DNA from: an uncultured Clostridium sp.
GTDB lineage: Bacteria; Bacillota; Clostridia; Lachnospirales; Lachnospiraceae
Direction of reading: 5' to 3'
Assembly: GCA_947575275.1 (NCBI GenBank)
Contig: CANPMS010000011.1
Span: forward strand, 1 to 50,208
Length of the DNA stretch: 50,208 nucleotides
Shown one piece after another: positions 1-7,362 of the stretch. Position numbers and translations under genes: made by a program. Position 1 is the first letter of the stretch; every line of letters starts with the position of its first letter. Under the pieces are notes generated by a model that ran no database searches, was not told the origin of the DNA, and saw only the letters and a program-made list of their open reading frames with translations.

Positions 1-62
<62 letters not shown>

Positions 63-155
63 TTGCATATTGCAGGCTACTGTGATATGATTTTTTTCAT
101 AGAAAACTGCATTCTATGAAACAAAGCATTCCACAAGTGGAGTCTTTTTATATAT

Positions 156-230
156 GGTGGGTATAGCGCAGTTGGTTAGCGCGCCAGATTGTGGCTCTGG
201 AGGCCAAGGGTTCGAATCCCTTTATCCACC
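156..230 (+). tRNA. tRNA-His (GTG)
   Basis: A complete cloverleaf is readable. Acceptor GTGGGTA (157-163) pairs with TATCCAC (223-229). The histidine-specific extra G-1 (156) pairs with C73 (230). The anticodon stem CCAGA/TCTGG carries loop TTGTGGC, anticodon GTG. No CCA is encoded. Confidence 0.95.
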
Positions 231-232
231 CT

Positions 233-271
233 GAAAATCCTTATGTAAGACAGACTTACATAAGGATTTTC
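233..271. other. Perfect 17-bp inverted repeat after tRNA-His
   Basis: GAAAATCCTTATGTAAG (233-249) is the exact reverse complement of 255-271, with a 5-base loop. It starts three bases after tRNA-His and is not followed by a T-tract, so it is a weak intrinsic terminator at best. It could be an RNA-processing or transcript-end structure between tRNA-His and tRNA-Leu. Confidence 0.6.
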
Positions 272-321
272 AAAATATGAAGGTGAGATATATGTCTCAG
301 AAGTTTCGTTATTTTTCTCTT

Positions 322-400
322 GCGGGCGTGGCGGAATGGCAGACGCACCAGCCTTAGGAGCTGGCGGGTGACCGTGCAGGTTCAAGTCCTGTCGCCCGCA
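322..400 (+). tRNA. tRNA-Leu (TAG)
   Basis: Acceptor GCGGGCG (322-328) pairs with CGCCCGC (393-399), discriminator A400. The anticodon stem CCAGC/GCTGG carries loop CTTAGGA, anticodon TAG. Only a short variable arm is visible between the anticodon stem and the T-arm. Confidence 0.9.
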
Positions 401-416
401 TTTGATTTATAAATAA

Positions 417-489
417 TGGGCTATCGCCAAGCGGTAAGGCACAGGACTTTGACTCCTGCATTTCGTTGGTTCGAATCCAACTAGCCCAG
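417..489 (+). tRNA. tRNA-Gln (TTG)
   Basis: Acceptor TGGGCTA (417-423) pairs with TAGCCCA (482-488), discriminator G489. Anticodon stem CAGGA/TCCTG has loop CTTTGAC, anticodon TTG. It lies 16 bases after tRNA-Leu and is probably co-transcribed with it. Confidence 0.93.
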
Positions 490-610
490 CTATTTTATTT
501 TTCCTTATTAGCAATGGTCCGTACGCATAATTTAGTTACTTTAAAAATAGGATGATATATTATGCAAGAGAGTTTATTTCATATTGTGAGTAATGCGATT
601 GTGCACGGAA

Positions 611-649
611 AAAAGAAGCCATCTGACAATACTTGTCGTGGCTTCTTTT
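611..649. terminator. Bidirectional intrinsic terminator
   Basis: AAAAGAAGCCA (611-621) pairs with TGGCTTCTTTT (639-649), and an inner GACAA/TTGTC stem (625-637) is nested in it. A-rich and T-rich flanks allow termination both of the + tRNA cluster and of the - regulator, whose stop codon it overlaps. Confidence 0.75.
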
Positions 650-837
650 AATCATCTATAAAACGTACAATATCATTGAGAGAACAATGCAGATACCTGC
701 ATAGGCGCTCTAGAGTCAAAAGTGTAATATTATTGCCGTTTTTAAGCCCGTCAAGAGTTTTGTTGTCGATGATTTTATCTATATTGCGTAATGCCTTGGC
801 ATGCCATAGTTGACCATAATGGCGTATAATCAATCAT
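648..837 (-). pseudogene. Small XRE/Cro-type helix-turn-helix regulator with apparent frameshift
   Basis: The ATG at 837 has a good ribosome binding site (AGAAGGGAA) and starts a frame reading MIDYTPLWSTMACQGITQY before a stop. The family (YozG-like small Cro/C1 proteins, often beginning MISYxPLWxTL and continuing through a TLxxLKxxxxITLxTLERLC stretch) is then continued in a different frame by DNKTLDGLKNGNNITLLTLE and RLCRYLHCSLNDIVRFIDD. The second frame can also start at a TTG (833), but that alternative N-terminus (MIIRHYGQLW) does not look like the family. The simplest reading is a short indel near position 780. A sequencing error or programmed shift cannot be excluded by eye. Terminator-like hairpins lie on both sides. 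Confidence 0.65.
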
Positions 838-872
838 AATTGTAATTCCCTTCTGAATGAAAGTATACGCAA

Positions 873-912
873 AGAAAAAAAGAAGCCTTCTGCTGATTTC
901 TCAGTGGCTTCT
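873..912 (-). terminator. Intrinsic terminator of the tRNA-Pro/tRNA-Glu transcript
   Basis: Read on the minus strand, AAGAAGCC and GGCTTCTT form the outer stem around an inner CTGA-GAAA-TCAG hairpin, followed by TTTTTCTTT. It sits downstream of the two minus-strand tRNA genes. Confidence 0.8.
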
Positions 913-942
913 TAAAATGGTTTTTGAATCTGATTATGATAA

Positions 943-1014
943 TGACCTCGCCGGGAATCGAACCCGGGTTTACGCCGTGAGAGGGCGTCGTCTTGACCGC
1001 TTGACCACGAGGCC
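943..1014 (-). tRNA. tRNA-Glu (CTC)
   Basis: On the minus strand acceptor GGCCTCG pairs with CGAGGTC, discriminator A. Anticodon stem ACGCC/GGCGT has loop CTCTCAC, anticodon CTC. The T-arm GGGTTCGATTCCC is intact. Confidence 0.95.
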
Positions 1015-1018
1015 AAAG

Positions 1019-1092
1019 TCGAGGCGACAAGATTTGAACTTGCGGCCTCTGCGTCCCGAACGCAGCGCTCTACCAAACTGAGCCACGCCTCG
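1019..1092 (-). tRNA. tRNA-Pro (CGG)
   Basis: On the minus strand acceptor CGAGGCG pairs with CGCCTCG, discriminator A. Anticodon stem CTGCG/CGCAG has loop TTCGGGA, anticodon CGG. It lies four bases upstream of tRNA-Glu in the same transcript. Confidence 0.94.
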
Positions 1093-1207
1093 AAAGCGAC
1101 TTTGTTAGTCTATCACTATATTCTGGAAAAAGCAAGCACTATTTGCAAAAAGTAAGCCTAATGGAGTTGCTACACAAATGGCTATATGGAAACCCATAGC
1201 TATTACA

Positions 1208-1834
1208 TTAAAATGGGCGGAGCAAGTTTGCCCCCAGCTCCTCTGCATCTTCTTCCTGATGGGTGGCGATTAGCAGCAGACGTTCTTCCATTTTTTCGCG
1301 GATATAAGCGATAACCATTCCTTTGGTGTCCGAATCAAGCCCTGTGAACGGTTCATCCATTACAATTCCACAGGAAGGCGCCAACAAAGCGCGCATAATG
1401 GCGACGCGTCGTTTCATGCCGCCGCTTAAGGTAGATACCGGGCGAAGCAGCGACTCTTCCGGCAGAAGGCGTGTAAGTTCAGCATAGACTTGTTTTCTGC
1501 TGCAGCTTTTATCGGTGGCAAGCAACACGTTATCCAAAGGGGAAAATTCCTCGCAGAGCCGGTTCTCTTGGAATACAGCAGTAAAAGGCAAATCACGATG
1601 GATGACGGGAGTAAATTCACGGAAGCTGCCGTCGCACAGAATTTGCCTGATATTTCCACTTTCGGCTTGTTCAAGTCCCAGCAGAATGCGCAGGAGCGTT
1701 GTTTTTCCGCAGCCTGAGGACCCCATAAGGCAATACACTTGACCAGATTTTAAAGTCAAGTTCAAATCACTCCAAATTGTTAAATCACCGTATGATTTTG
1801 AAAGGTGTTCGATAGAGATGGAAAACGGTTTCAT
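1208..1834 (-). CDS. ABC transporter ATP-binding protein (nitrate/sulfonate/taurine-importer type)
   Basis: A 208-residue ATPase that would power the importer encoded just upstream. Walker A (GSSGCGKTT), the ABC signature (LSGGMKRR), Walker B (GIVMDEPF) and the switch histidine (ATHQEED) are all present. The start at 1834 is chosen because AAAGGAGG lies a few bases before it; a longer reading has no such site. The ATG overlaps the permease stop as ATGA, so the two are translationally coupled. It is shorter than typical SsuB/TauB proteins (about 250 residues) and ends soon after the switch histidine. The substrate cannot be told from the ATPase. Confidence 0.9.
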   Translation of the reverse strand: MKPFSISIEHLSKSYGDLTIWSDLNLTLKSGQVYCLMGSSGCGKTTLLRILLGLEQAESGNIRQILCDGSFREFTPVIHRDLPFTAVFQENRLCEEFSPLDNVLLATDKSCSRKQVYAELTRLLPEESLLRPVSTLSGGMKRRVAIMRALLAPSCGIVMDEPFTGLDSDTKGMVIAYIREKMEERLLLIATHQEEDAEELGANLLRPF

Positions 1835-2592
1835 ACGAACCTCCTTTTCGTGCTTAGGGAAGAAAAACGGCACAGCAGCCAGAGAAACAGCTTTTCAAAA
1901 GCAGCGCTTACCAGAATGATTACAATGGTCCAGGCAAATAAATCACCGGTGGACAGGTAAACCTTGGCCAGGTAAAGCTGCTCACCAATGGTATGGGAGG
2001 GAACACCGATGACTTCCGCGGCAACGCCGGATTTCCAGCTCATGCCCAGGGCAAGTTTACAGCCATTGATAAGATAGGGCATCATTGCAGGAAGATAGAT
2101 GTAGCGGATACGGCGGGGCAGATTTAAGGAAAATACCTGCGCCATCTCCATAAGCTTTTTATCCGTACTTTCCAGCCCTGCAATGGTATTGACATAAATG
2201 ATGGGAAATACCATAAGAAAGGAGATGAATACGGAGAGATTCTCAGAGCCGATCCAAATTAGAATCAGAATTACGAAGGATGCCACAGGAACTGATTTGG
2301 CAAGTGTTATCAGTGGAGCCAGCAGATGCCTCAGCGCCGGAATACAGAATGCCATGCTTCCGAAAAGCGTTCCGCATACCAGAGCGCTGAGGAATCCTGA
2401 AATAATTTTAATAGATGAGGTGGCTACTGCCTGCCAGAAATTAAGGTCAGGCAGGAGCATGGCAAAGGAGCGAACCACGTCTGCCGGTCCTACAAAGACA
2501 ATATTGTTTTGGATTGCAGAGGCAGCTAATTGCCAGACTGCAAGCCAGAACAGGATGATCATGAATGTTCGTGCAGGAATCTGCTGTTTCAT
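1831..2592 (-). CDS. ABC transporter permease (SsuC/TauC-like)
   Basis: A 253-residue inner-membrane permease with about six hydrophobic segments. It carries the cytoplasmic coupling-loop signature of binding-protein-dependent permeases, here EVIGVPSHTIGEQL preceded by GMSWKSGVAAE. An N-terminal hydrophobic stretch (residues 9-27) precedes the conserved IKIISGFLSALVCGTLFGS region. Family knowledge: such permeases pair with NMT1-like binding proteins and import aliphatic sulfonates, nitrate/bicarbonate, thiamine precursors or similar compounds. It lies between the binding protein (50 bases upstream) and the ATPase (overlapping), so the three form one operon. Confidence 0.9.
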   Translation of the reverse strand: MKQQIPARTFMIILFWLAVWQLAASAIQNNIVFVGPADVVRSFAMLLPDLNFWQAVATSSIKIISGFLSALVCGTLFGSMAFCIPALRHLLAPLITLAKSVPVASFVILILIWIGSENLSVFISFLMVFPIIYVNTIAGLESTDKKLMEMAQVFSLNLPRRIRYIYLPAMMPYLINGCKLALGMSWKSGVAAEVIGVPSHTIGEQLYLAKVYLSTGDLFAWTIVIILVSAAFEKLFLWLLCRFSSLSTKRRFV

Positions 2593-2642
2593 GTGGCCTC
2601 CTTTTCTTTTGCTTTTATCGTGGCCAAGAGCAGAGGTGAAGC

Positions 2643-3740
2643 TTACGGAATATAGTAGAATGTGTCCTCCGGAAGCTTACCGCCGATGGATTTTGGATCC
2701 TGCTCAAACAGAACCTGCAGATAACCGCTAAGAGCTTGTTTCATCTCCTCACCGGTCAGGCAGGTGATGTTGCAGTAGGGCAGCGCTTTTTTCGCCACAG
2801 GGGCCTTTTCAATAATGCCCGCGGCGGCAATCAGCTCAGATGCAGCATCCAGGTCTGTGTTGGCGAATTCAGCAGACGCGGCGTGCTCCTCAAGAAAGGT
2901 GGCAATATCATCGCCGCGCTCCTCAAGAAACTTGTTTTGTACAACGGTTACACCGGTCACCAGGCTGCTTCCGTCTTCGCCCTGAACCTTCTGCCATTCC
3001 TCTGTCAAGTCAAGAACGATTTTCAAATTCTCGTTCTGTGCACATGCGGCAGTAGCAAAGGGTTGTGGCAAAAGACCAACAGTATCGCTCTGCTCTTTTA
3101 ATACAGCCGCAACCTCGGCGGCTTCGGATTTGAATTCCAGCTTCACATCATCCTGGCTGAGACCGTTTGCCTGCAGCAAATAGTGAATAACGTAGTCCGG
3201 CGTGGTTCCCTTGCCGGTGAGAACCAGGGTTCTGCCCTTTAAGTCAGCGATGGATTTAATGGTATCGTCAGCGGCAACAATATCCAGCACGCCCAGAGTG
3301 TTAATGTCAATAACAGAGATTCCGCTTTGGGAGGAAGACTCCATTTTATGATAGAGTACGCTTGCCACATTTGCCGGTATAAGGGCAATATCAAGTTCTC
3401 CGTTTGCCATTTTCCCAATTAGCTCATCGGCAGCGGTCACCATGGTAAATTCATAGCTGCATGCCGCATTTCCGTTTTCATTGTCATCCATTAGCTTCAC
3501 CAGACCCATGGAGGTGGGACCCTTCAGGGAACCGATGCGAATTGGAGCAGCAGGATCAGATATATTTGTTTGCTCAGCAGTTGTGGTTTCAGCCTCAGAT
3601 TTTGTGGCTGTGCCTGGAGATACAGTAGTCTCCGTTGTAGTGGCTTCAACGGTGGTGGAAGTAGTCTGATTGGAGCAGCCTGCCAGAAATGCTCCTGCAG
3701 TCATTACTGCCGCCAGCAGCACAGATAATGTTTTTCTCAT
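2643..3740 (-). CDS. ABC transporter substrate-binding lipoprotein (NMT1/SsuA-like)
   Basis: A 365-residue lipoprotein. The signal peptide ends in lipobox LAGC (Cys22), followed by a Thr/Glu-rich linker to about residue 65. The binding domain starts at IRIGSLKGPTSMGLVKLM and contains the ELDIALIPANVASVLY and LKGRTLVLTGKGTTPDYVI stretches typical of periplasmic-binding folds of the NMT1 type. It should capture the ligand at the outer face of the membrane for the downstream permease and ATPase. The ribosome binding site is AGAGAGGA. The ligand is unknown; the leader RNA upstream suggests expression responds to a small molecule. Its position beside hydrogenase genes on the opposite strand is probably coincidental. 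Confidence 0.88.
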   Translation of the reverse strand: MRKTLSVLLAAVMTAGAFLAGCSNQTTSTTVEATTTETTVSPGTATKSEAETTTAEQTNISDPAAPIRIGSLKGPTSMGLVKLMDDNENGNAACSYEFTMVTAADELIGKMANGELDIALIPANVASVLYHKMESSSQSGISVIDINTLGVLDIVAADDTIKSIADLKGRTLVLTGKGTTPDYVIHYLLQANGLSQDDVKLEFKSEAAEVAAVLKEQSDTVGLLPQPFATAACAQNENLKIVLDLTEEWQKVQGEDGSSLVTGVTVVQNKFLEERGDDIATFLEEHAASAEFANTDLDAASELIAAAGIIEKAPVAKKALPYCNITCLTGEEMKQALSGYLQVLFEQDPKSIGGKLPEDTFYYIP

Positions 3741-3797
3741 AATTCTATCCTCTCTTTCTGTCCGTGTATCAAGTCCTTAAGAAGAATTTATCCATAG

Positions 3798-3832
3798 AAA
3801 AAAAGAAACCTGCATCAAAATTAAGACGCAGG
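3798..3832 (-). terminator. Intrinsic terminator in the leader of the ABC importer operon
   Basis: On the minus strand CCTGCGTC and GATGCAGG form an 8-bp stem with one G-U pair and an 8-base loop, followed by TTTCTTTTTTTC. It lies between the operon promoter and the first gene, about 60 bases before the start codon, so it must act as an attenuator rather than an operon end. Confidence 0.8.
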
Positions 3833-3909
3833 AATACGATTGGTAAACCTCCCCGTCTTCCCCATTGGAGAACAGCCAATCCAGCCCTATCCTTTGGGTG
3901 AGCACGAAC
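3798..3909 (-). ncRNA. Structured leader RNA, candidate riboswitch of unidentified class
   Basis: Between the predicted start site (about 3909) and the terminator lie roughly 75 bases rich in complementary segments. CACCC can pair with GGG..TG. ATTGG (read on -) forms a local hairpin with CCAAT across 3864-3880, and the same GATTGG segment could instead pair with a second CCAATC copy just before the terminator stem. That gives two mutually exclusive folds, as expected for transcription attenuation. I looked for hallmarks of TPP, guanidine-I, SAM, purine, THF, glycine, lysine and T-box leaders and found none convincing. Confidence 0.5.
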
Positions 3910-3915
3910 AGGTAC

Positions 3916-3943
3916 ATTATAGCATGAAACTTAGATTTGTACA
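3916..3943 (-). promoter_or_regulatory. Promoter of the ABC importer operon
   Basis: On the minus strand TGTACA, a 16-base spacer and a consensus TATAAT preceded by TGC (extended -10). Initiation would fall near 3909. Confidence 0.65.
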
Positions 3944-4026
3944 TCATAAAAACAGATATTCCTGCAAAAACCAATTGATAAAAATATAACATTATGAGAT
4001 AATGTACGCATAGGCATGAGCAGTGC

Positions 4027-4091
4027 AGATTCTGGCTCGCTCTCTTGCGCGTGGTGCTTGTACATAAGAGCAGGAGAGCGAGTCAGAATCT
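4027..4091. repeat. Long imperfect inverted repeat upstream of the H2-sensor operon
   Basis: 4027-4044 (AGATTCTGGCTCGCTCTC) pairs with 4074-4091 over 18 bp with one G-T pair, around a 29-base loop. The following 40 bases are rich in GCGAGCGA/GAGCGAAGC units. No T-tract follows. The shape suggests a dispersed REP-like element or a large leader hairpin of the downstream operon. The stretch 3741-4183 otherwise holds only the importer leader and no gene. Confidence 0.55.
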
Positions 4092-4183
4092 ATAGGGCGA
4101 AGCCCGCGAGCGAGATGGAGCGAAGCAGAATCGAGCAGCGTTACATAAAATGGAAGTGACAATAAAAGGTGGAGGGATAAATA

Positions 4184-4423
4184 ATGAGAGTTAGTATTTG
4201 TATTGGAAGCGCTTGTCATTTGAAAGGCTCCAGAGAAATTATCCAGCAGATGCAGAATCTGGTTCGGATCAACGGAGTGTCAGATAAGGTTGATTTAAAT
4301 GGCGCGTTCTGCAGCGGAAATTGTGTGAATGGCGTATGTGTGACGGTTGATGAAAAATTGTATTCATTAAAACCGGAAAATACGGAGGAGTTTTTTAAGC
4401 AGGAGATTCTGGGGAGGCTGTAA
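4184..4423 (+). CDS. Small [2Fe-2S] thioredoxin-like ferredoxin
   Basis: A 79-residue protein resembling the C-terminal half of NuoE/HydC-type proteins. Four cysteines in the pattern CIGSAC ... FCSGNC would hold one [2Fe-2S] cluster. It probably passes electrons to or from the sensory hydrogenase encoded two bases downstream. The start follows GGAGGG at a good distance, and it is the first gene of an operon running to 8814. The N-terminal helical part of full NuoE proteins is absent, so it is a stand-alone cluster domain. Confidence 0.85.
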   Translation: MRVSICIGSACHLKGSREIIQQMQNLVRINGVSDKVDLNGAFCSGNCVNGVCVTVDEKLYSLKPENTEEFFKQEILGRL

Positions 4424-4424
4424 T

Positions 4425-6158
4425 ATGGCAATTATCGATTTTAAGGCCACAAAATGCCGACATTGCTATAAGTGTGTGCGCTATTGTGAGGTTAAGGCAA
4501 TTATGGTCAAGGATGGCCGCGCCGAGATTATGCCGGAAAATTGTGTCTTATGCGGGAGCTGTCTTCAGATTTGCCCCCAGTCAGCAAAAACCCTGGTCAG
4601 CGATTTGGAGATTGTGCGAGGAATGATTGCATCTGGACAGAAGGTGGTGGTGTCCATCGCCCCTGCCTACATGGGATTGTTGAAATACCGCACCATAGGG
4701 CAAGTGCGCGCAGCCCTTCTGCGCCTTGGTTTTGCCGATGTGCGCGAAACCAGTCAGGGAGCGGCTCTTGTAACAGCGGAGTATGCCAGACTTTTACAGG
4801 AGGGACAGATGGAAAATATCATTACCACCTGCTGCCCCAGTGTGAATGATTTGATTGAAAAATATTACCCGCAGCTGGTTTCTCAGATGGCTCCTGTGGT
4901 CTCTCCTATGGTTTCCCATGGAATGATGATTAAAAAGCAGATGGGAAGCGATGTAAAGGTTGTGTTTCTGGGGCCCTGTATTGCTAAAAAGAAGGAGTCC
5001 CAGGATGAACGCAATGACGGCTATATCGATGCAGTTCTGAATTTTAATGATATTAACCGGTGGCTTCAGGATGAGAATATCGTAATTGAAGATTGTGAGG
5101 ATATGCCTTTTGAGACTATGGATCCGCGCATTAACCGGCTGTATCCTGTGACGAACGGTGTGGTCAGTTCTGTATTGGCAACACAGAAAAAGTCAGACGG
5201 CTACCGAAAGTTTTATGTTCATGGTGAGAAAAATTGCATGGATCTTTGCAGCAGTATGATTCGCGGTGAGATTAAAGGATGCTTTATCGAGATGAATATG
5301 TGCTCTGGCGGCTGTATTAAAGGACCGACAGTCAGTGATGAGTCCATTTCCAGATTTAAGGTGAAGTTGGATATGGAAGAGTGTATTCCGAAGGAGCCCG
5401 TTCCGGAGGAGGAGACCAGACCGGTGCTGGAGGGAATCTCCTTAAAGAAAGTCTTTTTGGATCGTTCCCCAAAGGATCCGGTTCCCACAGAGGAGCAGAT
5501 TCAGGAGATTCTTGCCATGACCGGAAAGCTGCATTTAAAGGATGAGTTAAACTGCGGCGCCTGCGGTTATCCCACCTGCCGTGAAAAGGCGATTGCGGTC
5601 TTCCAGAAAAAAGCCGAGTTAAATATGTGTATCCCGTTTATGTATGAGAAGTCAGAATCATTTGCAAACCTTGTGATGGAGACTTCACCTAACGTGGTGT
5701 TGATTGTAGATGAGGATATGAAGATTATGGAATATTCCGCGGTAGGTGAAATGTACTTTGGCAAGACGCGCTCCCAGGCGCTGCAGATGTATCTGTATGA
5801 GTTCATCGACCCCACAGACTTCCAGTGGGTGTTTGATACTCACCAGAATATTCGCGGAAAAAAAGTGCACTATCCAGAGTTTAAGCTGGACACTCTTCAG
5901 AATATTGTATACATACAGAAAGAGAATGTGGTGCTTGCCACCTTTATCGATATTACAAAAGAGGAGGAGCAGGCGCGTATGGACTATGCGAGAAAGCTGG
6001 ACACCATTGACCTGGCCCAGAAGGTAATCCACAAGCAGATGATGGTGGCACAGGAGATTGCAGGTCTTCTGGGCGAAACGACGGCAGAGACAAAGACCAC
6101 GCTGACGAAGCTGTGCAAGACACTTCTGGAGGATGGCAGCGAGAGCGGAGGAATTTAA
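4425..6158 (+). CDS. PAS-domain sensory [FeFe]-hydrogenase (group C type)
   Basis: A 577-residue cytoplasmic protein. Two [4Fe-4S] ferredoxin motifs (C11/14/17/21 and C40/43/46/50) are followed by an H-cluster domain with L1 TTCCPSV (about 134-140), L2 GPCIAKKKE (about 184) and L3 EMNMCSGGC (about 292). A further NCGACGYPTC cluster motif (about 376) and a PAS domain (about 415-520) follow, then a helical C-terminus. Family knowledge: hydrogenases with this accessory-cluster plus PAS layout are putative H2/redox sensors, and one subgroup is linked to Ser/Thr phosphatases, as here. Both L1 cysteines are kept, whereas several sensory enzymes have lost the proton-relay cysteine, so residual catalysis is possible. 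The next gene starts one base after its stop. Confidence 0.9.
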   Translation: MAIIDFKATKCRHCYKCVRYCEVKAIMVKDGRAEIMPENCVLCGSCLQICPQSAKTLVSDLEIVRGMIASGQKVVVSIAPAYMGLLKYRTIGQVRAALLRLGFADVRETSQGAALVTAEYARLLQEGQMENIITTCCPSVNDLIEKYYPQLVSQMAPVVSPMVSHGMMIKKQMGSDVKVVFLGPCIAKKKESQDERNDGYIDAVLNFNDINRWLQDENIVIEDCEDMPFETMDPRINRLYPVTNGVVSSVLATQKKSDGYRKFYVHGEKNCMDLCSSMIRGEIKGCFIEMNMCSGGCIKGPTVSDESISRFKVKLDMEECIPKEPVPEEETRPVLEGISLKKVFLDRSPKDPVPTEEQIQEILAMTGKLHLKDELNCGACGYPTCREKAIAVFQKKAELNMCIPFMYEKSESFANLVMETSPNVVLIVDEDMKIMEYSAVGEMYFGKTRSQALQMYLYEFIDPTDFQWVFDTHQNIRGKKVHYPEFKLDTLQNIVYIQKENVVLATFIDITKEEEQARMDYARKLDTIDLAQKVIHKQMMVAQEIAGLLGETTAETKTTLTKLCKTLLEDGSESGGI

Positions 6159-6159
6159 A

Positions 6160-7341
6160 ATGGGAGTTACCGTAGACGTTGCTTACAAAAGTTTAAATAA
6201 AGTTTCGGAAATTCTCTGCGGTGACAAGGTAGAGCTTTTGAAAACTGCTGATTCCAATATTATGATTTTGGCAGACGGTATGGGCAGCGGCGTGAAAGCG
6301 AATATCCTGGCGACACTGACCTCAAAAATTTTGGGAACCATGTTTTTAAACGGCGCGACCCTGGAGGAGTGTGTGGAGACGATTGTGCAGACTCTTCCAA
6401 TCTGCCAGGTGAGGCATGTTGCATACGCCACGTTCAGTATTCTTCAGGTCTGCCACAACGGTGACGCATATTTGGTGGAGTTTGACAATCCCGGCTGCAT
6501 CTTTATCCGAAATGGAAAGCTGATGCCAATTCCGCAGAATATCCGCCGGATAGAGGGCAGAGAAATCAACGAATTCCGATTTAAGGTGCAGAAAGGTGAT
6601 GCGTTGATTCTTATGAGTGACGGAACTATTCACGCCGGAGCCGGACAGCTTTTAAACTTTGGCTGGCTGTGGGAGGACATTGCAGGCTATGCTGTAAAAC
6701 AGTATAGGCTGACGATTTCCGCCATGCGCCTTGCAGCCGCAATCTGTCAGGCCTGTGACGAGCTTTACCAGTATCGTCCCGGAGATGATACCACGGTTGC
6801 ATGTATGCGCATTATTAATGCAAAGCCGGTTCATCTGATGACGGGGCCTGCCCAGGATCCCGCAAGGGATGAGGAGATGGTAAATGCTTTTATGTCTGGT
6901 GAGGACACCACAAAGCGTATTATCTGTGGAGGCACCAGCGCCACCATTGTGTCCAGAGTCCTGCAGCAGCCTTTGGACGTGTCCATGGATTATGTAGACC
7001 CGGATATTCCGCCGATTGCTTATTTGAAAGGCATCGAGCTGGTGACGGAGGGCGTGCTGACCTTAAGCCGCGTAGTGAAGCTTTTAAGGCGGTATGTGAA
7101 AAATGAGACTGTTTCGGAGGAGTTCTTTCTTGAGCTGGATAAGCTCAATGGCGCTTCCATGGTGGCAAAGATGCTGATTGAAGACTGCACAGAGCTCCAT
7201 CTGTATGTGGGGAAAGCAATCAACAGCGCTTACCAGAACCCGGGACTGCCTTTTGATCTGGGCATTCGCCAGAATCTGGTGGAGCAGTTAAAACATGTAG
7301 TTGAGGAGATGGGCAAGCCTGTTACTGTTACGTATTACTAA
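6160..7341 (+). CDS. SpoIIE-type PP2C serine/threonine phosphatase
   Basis: A 393-residue protein with a SpoIIE/PP2C domain in its N-terminal half. Metal-binding motifs are visible in ILADGMGSG, ILMSDGTIHAG and GDDTTVACM. The C-terminal half (from about residue 230) is a separate domain beginning near KRIICGGTSATIV, of a kind often appended to these phosphatases. The start at 6160 is preferred because GGAGGAATTT precedes it; an upstream in-frame start would overlap the hydrogenase. Tight coupling to the PAS-hydrogenase suggests that H2 or redox input controls dephosphorylation of a target protein. No STAS-domain substrate is encoded in the window. Confidence 0.9.
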   Translation: MGVTVDVAYKSLNKVSEILCGDKVELLKTADSNIMILADGMGSGVKANILATLTSKILGTMFLNGATLEECVETIVQTLPICQVRHVAYATFSILQVCHNGDAYLVEFDNPGCIFIRNGKLMPIPQNIRRIEGREINEFRFKVQKGDALILMSDGTIHAGAGQLLNFGWLWEDIAGYAVKQYRLTISAMRLAAAICQACDELYQYRPGDDTTVACMRIINAKPVHLMTGPAQDPARDEEMVNAFMSGEDTTKRIICGGTSATIVSRVLQQPLDVSMDYVDPDIPPIAYLKGIELVTEGVLTLSRVVKLLRRYVKNETVSEEFFLELDKLNGASMVAKMLIEDCTELHLYVGKAINSAYQNPGLPFDLGIRQNLVEQLKHVVEEMGKPVTVTYY

Positions 7342-7362
7342 GGGTATGAGGAGGAAAAATTT

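Noticed and set aside
3798..3909. T-box, TPP, guanidine-I or THF riboswitch in the importer leader
   Set aside because: None of the conserved cores of these classes could be found by eye; it is left as an unidentified class.
3777..4219. Two minus-strand open frames of about 70 codons between the importer and the sensor operon
   Set aside because: They coincide with the leader RNA, promoter and inverted repeat, have no convincing ribosome binding sites and no protein-like composition.
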